From positions 1 through 47,038 of the forward strand of contig NZ_FNDH01000020.1 of the NCBI RefSeq assembly GCF_900100485.1: a stretch of 47,038 nucleotides of DNA, read 5' to 3'. Source of the DNA: Nitrosomonas sp. Nm132. GTDB taxonomy: Bacteria; Pseudomonadota; Gammaproteobacteria; Burkholderiales; Nitrosomonadaceae. This document shows positions 30,866 to 39,815 of the stretch, piece by piece; positions within the stretch are counted from its first letter, which is position 1, and the number at the start of each line of letters is the position of its first letter. The notes beneath the pieces are model-generated. The model had not been told where the DNA came from and ran no database searches. It worked only from the letters and a program-made list of their open reading frames with translations. The translations under genes were made by a program, and so were the position numbers.

Positions 30866-30953
30866 AACGTAAGATTGTTTGTAAAATGGAGTGATGAATG
30901 AAGTTTTGTATAGATATCAAGTGGACTGAGATTGCGGGGCTTTATTTTGCAGA

Positions 30954-31856
30954 TTATTCGCTGAGCAATTTATCTGAGCGTGCAAATACCCAGGTACGGG
31001 TAATGTGCAAGATATCCGTGTCACGACTTATGTCCGGTGGGAAGGGCGCAAAACCGTTTTGTGCCGCCAGCCTGACAATGTGGATAGCCGCATCATCAAG
31101 AATCTTTGTTCCGGATGAGCGGTCAATGCCAATCGACTCAAGACTGCCATCTGATCGAATACCCACCGTCAGTTGCAGATTACCATAAAGCTTCTGCTTT
31201 CTAGCAGCCTCCGGATAATTCAGATTGCCGATGCGCTCGATCTTGAGCCGCCAGTCTTCCACATAGCGAGCAAAACGATATTCTTTCGTACGTGCACCGA
31301 TAAACCTGCGTTTAGGTCGCTTCTGATATTCTTCGTATTCTTTAGCAATTTGAGACTCTAGGCGAGCGATTTCAAGGCTACGCTGTAGCAGGTCTGTGCT
31401 ATCAAATGTGGGTGCCGGCTTGTTTTGAGATTGCTCTGGCTGGGGATCGTTCTGGCTGACGCGAGGTTTGCTTTCAGCGGCAGTCATGAGTTTCTTGACT
31501 TCATTTTCCAGCTGTTTTGTTTTTTGGGTTGCTTGGGCAAGATTAACTAATGGTTTGGTTTTTGGCAATACTGGAAAAGGTGATTTAGCACGCCGATCAT
31601 CGTCAACATTACCGCCTCCTTCCAAATTGGCTTGTGCCAATATATTCGTCTCATTGGGTTTTTGCTCTGATTTACTGTTGACCAGAATAACTTCTAGCGA
31701 TTTTGCGACATTATTGGAAGCAGGTGCTGGCGCCTTAAAAGTGACTCCTAATACGATAATTCCATGTAGAAGCAGCGAAATCAGTATTGCGATATAGAAG
31801 CGTTTGGGTTGATAAAATGACCAAGGATGAGGCATCGAAAGGCTGTAATCTAGCAT
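30954..31856 (-). CDS. Energy transducer TonB-family protein
   Basis: This 300-residue protein has a single N-terminal membrane helix near residues 20-42, a Lys/Gln-rich periplasmic linker with a helical part (about 145-180) and a C-terminal TonB domain. The C-terminal domain has NYPEAARKQKLYGNLQLTVG and the SSGTKILDDAAIHIVRLA pattern. It would couple the proton gradient to outer-membrane receptors. No exbB or exbD is nearby. A later in-frame ATG at 31835 is possible. It lies 88 nt before aroE. Confidence 0.85.
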   Translation of the reverse strand: MLDYSLSMPHPWSFYQPKRFYIAILISLLLHGIIVLGVTFKAPAPASNNVAKSLEVILVNSKSEQKPNETNILAQANLEGGGNVDDDRRAKSPFPVLPKTKPLVNLAQATQKTKQLENEVKKLMTAAESKPRVSQNDPQPEQSQNKPAPTFDSTDLLQRSLEIARLESQIAKEYEEYQKRPKRRFIGARTKEYRFARYVEDWRLKIERIGNLNYPEAARKQKLYGNLQLTVGIRSDGSLESIGIDRSSGTKILDDAAIHIVRLAAQNGFAPFPPDISRDTDILHITRTWVFARSDKLLSE

Positions 31857-31919
31857 TTTGAAACGAGTAACGGATAGGTAAACTTAATCAGCTTAAAAAC
31901 GAGAAGTATATTCTCGAGC

Positions 31920-33770
31920 TTATTCCTTATGTAGAAATCGTGCATGCAAGGTACATTCAATTAAATCAATTTGGGATATTTCTAACTTGACAAGTGTGCC
32001 CGGTAAGAGATCGGGCAATGGAGATACTCGTACGATCAAAGGAATGCGATCGAGCTTTACCAAGTTTTCCTTGATTACCTGTGCACCAGTGATTTTAATA
32101 TTTTCCTGTAGTAACCAACGCAAACACCAGTAACGTTCCATGGCGCGTTGGAAATCGCTATATACACTATAAACTTCTTCAAAATCCCGTATTGATACCA
32201 GCAATTCATCGTTCTCTTTAGAATAGGGCGGGGCTGCATCCGTCAGTAATGCGATGAGCTGCCGCTGGTTGATTAAGTCCACGTACCGGCGCATCGGTGA
32301 ACTGCTCCACGCATACTGTGCGACACCCAGACCCTGATGAGGCGCTGGGGAAAGGCTCATTCTTACTTTTCCTCCATTTTGGCTGCGGTAAATACCGGCA
32401 ATCCCAGCATCAGCAAGTTGCTTGCCCCATTCAGTATTCGCATAAATCATTAATTCAGATACGACTCTGTCAATTGGTGAGCCACGTCGACGTTCCTGAA
32501 TGGTAATGCGATCCTGTTCAACAAAGAAACTATAATCAATTTTTTCATTATTGAGGTCATTTTCCTTGCCACGCAGTATTTCCATCTTGCGGGAAAAATG
32601 CCAGAGTAAACTTAATTCATGAGCAAAAGGGTAACTCGCAAGATTTTTTCTCAGCGTGTCCTCATTAAACTGTTGTTCCAACGTATCGTGACGCAGATTG
32701 GCGATGACCTTGATTTTTTCTATCCGGCTTTGAGTGGAGATGACAGTAAAATCGTCCGCTACATCCAAATAGAGCGAGAGTGCTGGACATAATCGTGTTT
32801 CGCTGAGAGTGCAGAGATCAATCGTTTTCTCAGGAAGCATAGTAATCTTCTGGCCAGGCAGATAGACAGTCGAAAGGCGTTTCGCAGCAGCTTTATCCAA
32901 AAGCGAGCCACGAGTAATCCCTAAAGCCGGTGCAGCTATATGGATACCAATGCGGAAGCTTCCCAGAGGGAGCGGTGTGACTGAAAAAGCATCGTCAATT
33001 TCAGTAGTGGTCGTATCGTCAATACTGAAAGCGGCCACGTTTGCTATGGGCAACTTTTCAAGATCATTGAAAACACAATCTATTTCGGATAAATTGAAAG
33101 CGGTTCCCTCAGGAAAATGCTCTCGAAGAAATTGATTAAAGTGATAATCGTGTGTAGAGGATATGGCGCCACATTTTTCTAATAATTTGGGAACGCTGAG
33201 CTTGGTTGCAGTACAGACAGACTCAAGTGCTTTCCATTCAATAGTATTTTTATTGGGTTTATAAAGTAGGTCATCCAATTTTGACCTGAATTCCTCAGGA
33301 AGCGTGAAGGTACTCAGCTGTTGCTTATAACGGGCTTGCTGTTCTGCTTCCAGCCGCTTCTTTTCTTGACTGGCAAGTGCCGCCCGTAAAGCTTCCGGCG
33401 GAGCGGCTTTATAACGTCCTTGTCCTTTTCTGTAAAAATAGATAGGAGCGCTATTCAGAAGAATCATGATTGCAGCTACTTCTACTGGGCTAGGTGAGTA
33501 CCCGAAGTAATCGGTGGCTAAAGTATGGCTCGAAAACTCTTCGCTATTCGCACAACATTCCCAGAGGAAATCAGGATCCAGGTCAGCAGCAACCTGCTGC
33601 GCCTGATACATAAATTCGTATAAAGGTGGCGCCTCAAATCGTAATAATACCGATGAAGCTTTGATTTTAGAACGCTTGCCGTGCGATGCTTCTACCTGTA
33701 AAGAAGTCATATTGTCAGCAAGAACGGCGCCGACCTTGAAAATACCAGATTCTTCGTAAAAAACGTTCAC
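31920..33770 (-). CDS. RNase II/RNB-domain exoribonuclease
   Basis: This 616-residue protein has a central RNB domain: the catalytic acidic cluster is in FSIDDTTTTEIDDAFSV near residues 249-265, and MRRYVDLINQRQL follows in the C-terminal half. A short S1-like tail is suggested at the end. The N-terminal region (about residues 1-120) is not the usual cold-shock pair and carries a charged coiled-coil stretch (about 130-150). It is a 3'-5' RNA exonuclease. A GTG start follows AAAGGA. It is the last gene after two small coupled ORFs on the same strand. Confidence 0.85.
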   Translation of the reverse strand: MNVFYEESGIFKVGAVLADNMTSLQVEASHGKRSKIKASSVLLRFEAPPLYEFMYQAQQVAADLDPDFLWECCANSEEFSSHTLATDYFGYSPSPVEVAAIMILLNSAPIYFYRKGQGRYKAAPPEALRAALASQEKKRLEAEQQARYKQQLSTFTLPEEFRSKLDDLLYKPNKNTIEWKALESVCTATKLSVPKLLEKCGAISSTHDYHFNQFLREHFPEGTAFNLSEIDCVFNDLEKLPIANVAAFSIDDTTTTEIDDAFSVTPLPLGSFRIGIHIAAPALGITRGSLLDKAAAKRLSTVYLPGQKITMLPEKTIDLCTLSETRLCPALSLYLDVADDFTVISTQSRIEKIKVIANLRHDTLEQQFNEDTLRKNLASYPFAHELSLLWHFSRKMEILRGKENDLNNEKIDYSFFVEQDRITIQERRRGSPIDRVVSELMIYANTEWGKQLADAGIAGIYRSQNGGKVRMSLSPAPHQGLGVAQYAWSSSPMRRYVDLINQRQLIALLTDAAPPYSKENDELLVSIRDFEEVYSVYSDFQRAMERYWCLRWLLQENIKITGAQVIKENLVKLDRIPLIVRVSPLPDLLPGTLVKLEISQIDLIECTLHARFLHKE

Positions 33771-33858
33771 GGAATGATCCTTTCAGACGAAATAGAGGGA
33801 TTTGACAAGAATCCTTGAAGCAAAGATCGCCAGAATTTCATTCATTAATCGGGTTAAG

Positions 33859-34059
33859 TTAATACTGAATGTTATTATATTCAACAATATGATTATTAAG
33901 TGTAATTTTTTGCAAGCTTGAACAGCTTGTTTGGTTGATACGCGATGTGATAGCAATACAAAACAGCAAAAAGACTAAATGCAGTAAGGCAAGTATAAAG
34001 ATTGAGATATTTAAAAAGGTGCGAATAATTAGCGGCGCAGCTATTTTACTGTGCTGCAT
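33859..34059 (-). CDS. Small membrane protein (66 aa), unrecognised
   Basis: This small ORF encodes one hydrophobic helix (about residues 10-38, including LNISIFILALLHLVFLLFCI) followed by a short polar tail with one Cys. ATG 34059 is preferred, with GAGG about 9 nt upstream; a TTG at 34068 overlaps the stop of the preceding 24-codon ORF as TTGA. The two are probably translationally coupled. I do not recognise a family. Single-pass proteins of this size are often accessory subunits of larger membrane complexes, but no partner is nearby. Expression is not proven. Confidence 0.5.
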   Translation of the reverse strand: MQHSKIAAPLIIRTFLNISIFILALLHLVFLLFCIAITSRINQTSCSSLQKITLNNHIVEYNNIQY

Positions 34060-34064
34060 GGTAC

Positions 34065-34139
34065 TCAACCCTCGCCTTTTAGTATGATATGCTCAGATTC
34101 GGCGCTTGAGGTGCGTTGAATGATATTTTTTTTGCTCAT
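34065..34139 (-). CDS. 24-codon small ORF upstream of a small membrane protein
   Basis: This short ORF encodes MSKKNIIQRTSSAESEHIIL plus KGEG. It has one of the best ribosome binding sites in the window, AAAGGAGGT, 6 nt before the ATG. Its stop overlaps a possible TTG start of the next ORF (TTGA) and lies only 5 nt from the preferred ATG, so translation of the two should be linked. It may be a leader peptide or a real microprotein. No run of one amino acid suggests classic attenuation. Confidence 0.5.
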   Translation of the reverse strand: MSKKNIIQRTSSAESEHIILKGEG

Positions 34140-34518
34140 TTTTTAACCTCCTTTAATACTTGGTTTTTCTGCTTGCAGCATGAAAGTACACAGGCATCGA
34201 TAGATACCGTTTTTTATTATTGCTCCATGAAGACAAATACTTTGCTATAAAGTTTAGATTCAGGCTATTTTTTTGTGCTATTTTTATAATGAACTGCTTA
34301 ATTCAGATTGCTTGGTTCATTGGTGAGTTAGGGTAAGCTTAACCGCTTTTTCAAAGCGTAATAAAGAAGTCATGGTTTGCATAATGTTGGGATAATTAAT
34401 CCAATTTACATCATAAAACACTTTTATCGTTAGGAGATGCACGTTAAAAATCCTGTCCATTTATAAGATACCTATTTCTCAACTTGCAGATTGACACAGA
34501 GGCAAGCGTAGTGGTGCT
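34140..34518. other. Gap left of the inverted-repeat element
   Basis: On the minus strand this is the upstream region of the two small ORFs and holds their ribosome binding site. No gene is supported. A small hairpin CGCTTT (34344-34349) / AAAGCG (34353-34358) is present. No promoter with good spacing stands out. Confidence 0.4.
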
Positions 34519-34688
34519 TTAACCCGAATATTTCACAAATTGACACGTGCCCTCACTTGTCTTTTGATTAATAAGAAAGATTTTGCTCAGTCGGGTGTAT
34601 GAATTACTACACTCCTCCTTCTCAAAACTTCCCTATTAATCAAAATCCTGCGTGATCATCACGCGAATTTATGAAATATTCGGGTTAA
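34519..34688. mobile_element. 170-bp MITE-like inverted-repeat element
   Basis: The ends are 23-bp inverted repeats matching at 22 of 23 positions: 34519-34541, TTAACCCGAATATTTCA with CAAATT, and 34666-34688. The outer four bases on each side are TTAA, which could be a target duplication or part of the repeat. Inside is a second perfect inverted pair, TTTTGATTAATA (34562-34573) / TATTAATCAAAA (34634-34645), and the small palindrome GCGTGATcATCACGC (34650-34664). There is no ORF. This is the form of a non-autonomous transposable element. The transposase family that would move it is not identified. Confidence 0.7.
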
Positions 34689-34824
34689 GTTGGTGGTGTG
34701 GCCTTGTGCAAGTGTCAATAGGTGTAGCTAAACATTTATTGCTTTATGCCATCTAATGGTTAAAGCGTGATCAGAAGATGAGTTGGGTATTGATTGAAAC
34801 ATGATGAAAGAGAGGAGCCGTGCC

Positions 34825-35316
34825 ATGATTGATCTCTTAAATATTGCAAAGCAAATCAGATTTTCTATATTTACCTTAATATTGTTGGTTGCTTCACCTT
34901 TAGCGGCTGAGCAGATTGGCAGTGTATCCACCAAATTCAAGATACTGGGCGCTAATGATAAAATTGTCATTGAGGCGTTTGATGATCCAGAGATTGCGGG
35001 GGCTACTTGCTATCTCAGCCGGGCAAAAACAGGTGGCATTAGTGGTACGGTGGGAGTAGCTGAGGACACTGCTGATGCTTCAATAGCTTGTCGTCAGATA
35101 GGTCCGATCGAGCTGCCAGAGAATGTGAAAAATGGTCAGAAAGATGGTAAGGAAGTATTTAAAAAAAGCACTTCGCTGCTATTTAAAACATTGCAGGTAG
35201 TGCGTTTTTACGACCCCAAACGTAATGTGCTAATTTACTTGACCTATAGCGATAGAATCATTGAGGGTTCTCCTAAAAATAGCATCTCCACCATCCCAAT
35301 TATGGCATGGCGTTAG
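34825..35316 (+). CDS. creA: CreA family protein
   Basis: This protein (163 residues from ATG 34825) has a signal peptide ending at PLAA-E and the CreA domain: [21 protein letters not shown] and [19 protein letters not shown], then [17 protein letters not shown]. The start is supported by GAGGAG 8 nt upstream. An ATG at 34801 lacks such a site. CreA is a conserved periplasmic protein of unknown function. It is the first gene after the inverted-repeat element. Confidence 0.92.
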   Translation: MIDLLNIAKQIRFSIFTLILLVASPLAAEQIGSVSTKFKILGANDKIVIEAFDDPEIAGATCYLSRAKTGGISGTVGVAEDTADASIACRQIGPIELPENVKNGQKDGKEVFKKSTSLLFKTLQVVRFYDPKRNVLIYLTYSDRIIEGSPKNSISTIPIMAWR

Positions 35317-35374
35317 TCTAATCATTCAAAGCTTATGAGAGTAGTAAGGAGGAGTGTAAAGTGTATTCGTTTCA

Positions 35375-35402
35375 TTGATGGTGCTTAAACTTTCGCTATA
35401 AT
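35375..35402 (+). promoter_or_regulatory. Sigma-70 promoter of hemA
   Basis: TTGATG (35375-35380) and a perfect TATAAT (35397-35402) are 16 bp apart. They lie about 40 bp before the hemA ATG and would drive hemA-prfA-prmC. Confidence 0.75.
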
Positions 35403-35442
35403 TACACTTTTTCGATTTGTAGCCATTTAAAGATCACCTTTC

Positions 35443-36696
35443 ATGCAGCTATTTGCTTTTGGTATCAATCATAATACAGCACCGTTAGATATACGTGAGC
35501 AGGTTACATTTCCAGAAGATTCAATGGAACATGCCTTGCATGATTTGGTGGGGCATCATGCAGTTAAAGAAGCGGCCATTGTTTCAACCTGTAATCGTAC
35601 CGAAATTTACTGTAGTACCGATAAGCCCGACGCAGCTGTTCACTGGCTTACGGATTTTCATCATTTAACCGTACGCGAATTAGATCCTTATCTGTATCGA
35701 CTGCCACGAGAGCAGGCAGTCAAACATGCTTTCCGGGTTGCCAGTGGATTGGATTCCATGGTGCTGGGTGAGCCCCAGATACTCGGTCAGATGAAAAATG
35801 CAATCAAATCAGCGGAGAGCGCTGGAACGCTGGGTTTGTTGCTGCATAAGTTGTTTCAACGTACTTTTTTTGTAGCTAAGGAAGTACGGACATCTACTGA
35901 GATCGGCGCCTGTTCCGTATCAATGGCTGCTGCCGCTGCTCGTTTAGCAGAGCGCATCTTTGGCGATATCAGTGAGCAGAATGTCCTGTTTATTGGTGCG
36001 GGTGAGATGATCGAGCTTTGTGCTAGCCATTTTGCTGCTAGGCGTCCTAAACGGATTACGGTGGCTAATCGCACTGCTGAACGGGCCGAAGTATTATCGC
36101 GGCGCTTCAACGCGCGGCCAATTCCGCTCAGCGAATTACCAGAGCAACTAGCATTACACGATATTGTGGTTACCTGCACCGCGAGCCCGCTGCCGATCCT
36201 GGGTAAGGGAATGATGGAGCGCGCAATCAAGATTCGCAAACACCGACCCATTTTTATTGTTGATCTGGCCGTGCCTCGGGATGTCGAGCTGGAAGTTGCA
36301 GAACTGGATGATGTTTTTCTTTATTACGTGGACGATCTGGCTGATATTGTCAAAGAGGGGCTAGATTCACGTCTCAGTGCAGTGGCGCAAGCTGAAACCA
36401 TTATTGAGTCCAATGTGATCGATTTTATGCGTTGGCTGGCAACGCGTGAATTGGTTCCGACCATCAGAGCCTTACGCGATCAGGCCGAGCGGTTTCGCAG
36501 GCACGAGCTTACACGCGCTCAGAAGCTGTTGGCAAAAGGCGAGGATCCGGAGAAGATACTCGAATCGCTCAGTAATGGGTTGACCAATAAATTTTTACAC
36601 CTTCCTTCCAGCATGCTGAATCATGCCGCCGATGATGAGCGAGATAAGCTGGTTGAGCTGATCAATCGGTTATATCAACTACATTACCCACAATGA
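35443..36696 (+). CDS. hemA: Glutamyl-tRNA reductase HemA
   Basis: This 417-residue enzyme reduces glutamyl-tRNA to glutamate-1-semialdehyde, the first step of haem synthesis by the C5 route. The catalytic Cys50 is in [11 protein letters not shown]. Substrate loop motif [17 protein letters not shown] and the NADPH-binding [11 protein letters not shown] are present. The C-terminal dimerisation helix is intact. It overlaps prfA by 4 nt (ATGA). Confidence 0.97.
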   Translation: MQLFAFGINHNTAPLDIREQVTFPEDSMEHALHDLVGHHAVKEAAIVSTCNRTEIYCSTDKPDAAVHWLTDFHHLTVRELDPYLYRLPREQAVKHAFRVASGLDSMVLGEPQILGQMKNAIKSAESAGTLGLLLHKLFQRTFFVAKEVRTSTEIGACSVSMAAAAARLAERIFGDISEQNVLFIGAGEMIELCASHFAARRPKRITVANRTAERAEVLSRRFNARPIPLSELPEQLALHDIVVTCTASPLPILGKGMMERAIKIRKHRPIFIVDLAVPRDVELEVAELDDVFLYYVDDLADIVKEGLDSRLSAVAQAETIIESNVIDFMRWLATRELVPTIRALRDQAERFRRHELTRAQKLLAKGEDPEKILESLSNGLTNKFLHLPSSMLNHAADDERDKLVELINRLYQLHYPQ

Positions 36697-37772
36697 ATAA
36701 GAGTATTGCAGACCGGCTCACTCGTCTGAGTGTACGGCTGGAAGAATTGAACCAGCTATTAAGCAGTGAGAAGATTACAGCCGATTTGGATAATTATCGA
36801 AAACTCACGCGCGAGCGAGCGGAGATTGTTCCAGTGGTTGAGCTATATCAGGCTCATCAGCAAACCGAGCTGGATATTCAAACCGCTAGAGAGATGGGTG
36901 CTGATCCTCAGATGCGTGATTTTGCTGATGCTGAGATGGTAGCTGGGAAAGAAAAACTCCAGAAAATCGAAACTGAGCTGCTTAAGCAGTTATTACCCAA
37001 AGATCCCAGTGATGAGCGCAATATTTTTCTGGAAATTCGTGCGGGCACAGGTGGAGATGAATCTGCGCTGTTTGCGGGAAATCTGTTTCGTATGTATGCA
37101 CGCTTTGCTGAGCGTCAGCGCTGGCAAGTCGAGATCATTTCGCAAAATCCTTCCGATGTGGGTGGATACAAGGAGATTATCGCCAGGATTATCGGTTATG
37201 GCGCTTACTCCCGGCTCAAGTTTGAATCAGGTGCCCATCGGGTGCAGCGTGTGCCCGCGACAGAAACGCAGGGCAGAGTACACACTTCTACCTGTACGGT
37301 AGCGGTTATTCCAGAGGTGGATGAAATTACTGGAGTTGAGCTGAATCCATCTGATTTAAGGATTGATACCTTCCGGGCATCTGGTGCAGGCGGTCAGCAT
37401 ATCAATAAAACTGATTCAGCCGTGCGTATCACTCATTTACCGACAGGTATCGTCGTCGAATGTCAGGAAGGGCGCTCTCAACACAAAAACAAAGCGCAGG
37501 CGATGAGTGTGCTAGCTGCTCGAATTCTGGATAAGCAAATGCGTGAGCAGCAGGCAGAGCAGGCGGCAACACGTAAATCACTGGTGGGGAGTGGAGAGCG
37601 CTCTGAGCGGATTCGCACCTATAATTTTCCGCAAGGACGGGTAACAGATCATCGGATTAATCTCACACTTTACAAGATGGATCAAATCATGGATGGAGAT
37701 ATCGATGAGCTATGCTCAGCATTGATGGCTGAACACCAGGCAGAGCAGCTGGCATCCATGATGGAAAGATGA
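36693..37772 (+). CDS. prfA: Peptide chain release factor 1
   Basis: This 359-residue factor ends translation at UAA and UAG. The GGQ motif is at residues 233-235 ([15 protein letters not shown]). The RF1-type tripeptide PAT is at 188-190 in RVPATETQG. It overlaps hemA and prmC by 4 nt each. PrmC, encoded next, methylates the GGQ glutamine. Confidence 0.97.
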   Translation: MNKSIADRLTRLSVRLEELNQLLSSEKITADLDNYRKLTRERAEIVPVVELYQAHQQTELDIQTAREMGADPQMRDFADAEMVAGKEKLQKIETELLKQLLPKDPSDERNIFLEIRAGTGGDESALFAGNLFRMYARFAERQRWQVEIISQNPSDVGGYKEIIARIIGYGAYSRLKFESGAHRVQRVPATETQGRVHTSTCTVAVIPEVDEITGVELNPSDLRIDTFRASGAGGQHINKTDSAVRITHLPTGIVVECQEGRSQHKNKAQAMSVLAARILDKQMREQQAEQAATRKSLVGSGERSERIRTYNFPQGRVTDHRINLTLYKMDQIMDGDIDELCSALMAEHQAEQLASMMER

Positions 37773-38665
37773 TGAATAGAAGGGGGTGTCGGTCCCTGTC
37801 TGACAGTCGTTGTGCAAATCTCCAGGTTACCATTACACAGGCGCTGCAAGACGCGCGCCGTCATATAGATGGCATGGAGGCACGCTTACTGCTTCAATAT
37901 GTGCTAAAGGTAAACACGGTTTTTCTTGCTGCTTACTCAAACTATGTACTGAGTCCCGAGCAAGTTGACTCTTTCCAATCGCTGATCACAAGGCGAATTG
38001 CAGGTGAGCCGGTTGCTTATCTTGTCGGTGAACGTGAATTCTATGATTTGACTTTTAAAGTCACGCCGGCCGTACTGATTCCACGTCCGGAAACAGAGTT
38101 ATTGGTAGAACTTGCCTTATCACGTATTCCAGTTAATCAAGCGTGTCATATTCTTGATCTAGGTACCGGGAGTGGTGCAATCGCGCTTACTATTGCCAAG
38201 CATCGACCGCTTGCACAGGTTACTGCAGTCGATTTGTCGTGTGATGCATTATCAGTTGCTCAGTTAAATGCAGAAAAACTGGACGTGGATAATGTGCAGC
38301 TACTGGCGGGAAACTGGTTTGCTGGGCTTGATCAGGAGCGATTTGATCTGATCGTTTCGAATCCACCTTATGTTGCTGAGGGAGATCCGCATCTGGATCA
38401 GGGTGATCTTCGTTTTGAGCCCCGTCTGGCGCTGACAGCAGTGGATGAGGGTATCGCTTGTATTCGCCAGATCATTGCCAATGCGCCTGATTTTCTGGCC
38501 GCAGGCGGCGAACTGCTGCTGGAGCATGGTTATGATCAGGCCGTTATTTGCCGGCAATTTCTGGCAGAATCCAATTTCATTAACATATTCTCTTGCCCGG
38601 ATTTGGCGGGGATACCTCGCGTGAGCGGTGGGCAACAATATGATCGTACGCTAGCGACAAGCTAA
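37769..38665 (+). CDS. prmC: Release-factor glutamine methyltransferase PrmC
   Basis: This 298-residue SAM-dependent enzyme methylates the GGQ glutamine of release factors. The catalytic NPPY is in [12 protein letters not shown] and the SAM motif is [13 protein letters not shown]. The start overlaps the prfA stop (ATGA). The N-terminal about 15 residues ([17 protein letters not shown]) are atypical, and translation might begin slightly later, but no later start has a better site. Confidence 0.95.
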   Translation: MMNRRGCRSLSDSRCANLQVTITQALQDARRHIDGMEARLLLQYVLKVNTVFLAAYSNYVLSPEQVDSFQSLITRRIAGEPVAYLVGEREFYDLTFKVTPAVLIPRPETELLVELALSRIPVNQACHILDLGTGSGAIALTIAKHRPLAQVTAVDLSCDALSVAQLNAEKLDVDNVQLLAGNWFAGLDQERFDLIVSNPPYVAEGDPHLDQGDLRFEPRLALTAVDEGIACIRQIIANAPDFLAAGGELLLEHGYDQAVICRQFLAESNFINIFSCPDLAGIPRVSGGQQYDRTLATS

Positions 38666-38822
38666 CTGCTAGAATATGGGAAAGGGTATTTCTTCTGCAT
38701 CTCTCTGGATCGATCAAGAGATATCGCAATGATTCCTGAAAAGAAATAGAACCATAAGGTTACGTGACCATCCAATAATAAAACCAGCTTTAAAGATCAT
38801 TAATTAAGGAGGATATCAAGAC

Positions 38823-39131
38823 GTGAACGTGAATGAGTTGATTGAGCAGCAAGTTAATTCCAATTCGGTAGTGTTATATATGAAAGGCACCGCTGAGCAA
38901 CCACTGTGTGGGTTTTCTGCGAATGCCGTTAAGATACTTAACGCATGTGGTGTTCAAAGCTTTCTTTCGGTTGATGTGCTGGCTGATTCGGAAATTCGCC
39001 AGGGAATTAAAGAGTATTCTAACTGGCCAACCATTCCTCAGCTTTATATTAACGGTGAATTTGTCGGTGGCTCAGATATCATGACCGAGATGTATCAAAG
39101 TGGAGAACTGCAGAAATTACTTGAGAAATAA
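38823..39131 (+). CDS. grxD: Monothiol glutaredoxin Grx4-type
   Basis: This 102-residue protein has the monothiol site CGFS (Cys29) in EQPLCGFSANAVKIL, followed by the WPTIPQLYINGEFVGGSDI segment of the Grx4 family. It carries or transfers Fe-S clusters with glutathione. It starts with GTG after AAGGAGGA. It follows prmC by 157 nt with its own likely promoter, in an order common in betaproteobacteria. Confidence 0.95.
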   Translation: MNVNELIEQQVNSNSVVLYMKGTAEQPLCGFSANAVKILNACGVQSFLSVDVLADSEIRQGIKEYSNWPTIPQLYINGEFVGGSDIMTEMYQSGELQKLLEK

Positions 39132-39147
39132 AGAATTAGGTAATAAC

Positions 39148-39183
39148 CAGTTAACCCTCAGAGATTGGGAGTGGGGTTAACTG
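39148..39183. terminator. Perfect hairpin between grxD and convergent DedA-like gene
   Basis: Arms CAGTTAACCC (39148-39157) and GGGTTAACTG (39174-39183) pair perfectly over 10 bp with a 16-nt loop. It overlaps the stop codon of the minus-strand gene ending at 39177. It probably serves both directions, though no clear T run follows. Confidence 0.45.
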
Positions 39184-39596
39184 ATTGCAGTCGCAATCAC
39201 CCAGTAGCGTGCAAACTTTCCTGCAGCGATAAATATAACAGCCCAAAGCCAGTGGATACGTAGCCAGCCTGCAGCAACACACAATACATCGCCGATTAGA
39301 GGTAACCAAGAAAAAAAGAGTATCGGTGCGCCATGACGGCGTGTCCACTCCACTCCACGCGTTTTACTGCCGATTTTGCTGAGCATGGCTTTCTCATCCG
39401 GCAATAAACGGCCTATCACATAGGAACTCATTCCACCCAGCGTATTGCCGAGTGTTGCGATTCCCAAGGCTGATTCATAAAGTTCAGGGTAAGCCATGAG
39501 CACGCCCACTAATACGGCCTCTGAGCCACCTGGAAGAAGCGTGGCAGCCAGAAAACTGCTGGTAAACAGCGCCAGCAGACTTGATTGTTCATCCAT
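39177..39596 (-). CDS. Small DedA/VTT-domain membrane protein (YqaA type)
   Basis: This 139-residue inner-membrane protein matches the YqaA branch of the DedA (VTT) family. It has four or so hydrophobic segments and conserved ATLLPGGSEAVLVGVL and TLGNTLGGMSSYVIGRLLP. The GA-rich RHGAPILFFSWLPLIGDVL segment is the re-entrant loop. DedA proteins help lipid-carrier or membrane homeostasis; YqaA-type function is not settled. It converges on grxD. Confidence 0.85.
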   Translation of the reverse strand: MDEQSSLLALFTSSFLAATLLPGGSEAVLVGVLMAYPELYESALGIATLGNTLGGMSSYVIGRLLPDEKAMLSKIGSKTRGVEWTRRHGAPILFFSWLPLIGDVLCVAAGWLRIHWLWAVIFIAAGKFARYWVIATAIS

Positions 39597-39815
39597 GATA
39601 ATGCTGAAAATTGAGCGATGATTTGCTGATGAGGTTTGCTCCCGGATTTGCCAGGGAGCAAAACAGAGTAATTTATAGATTGATCTGCACGCTTCTGAGC
39701 GTTGATCTAATCAATGGAAATTATAATGCCTAAAGTAAACAAATAGTTCAAACTTTTCCGATACATCAATCGGGCGAGTGAAAATGATTTGGTACGGGCT
39801 CTCCCGCTGGTGGCA

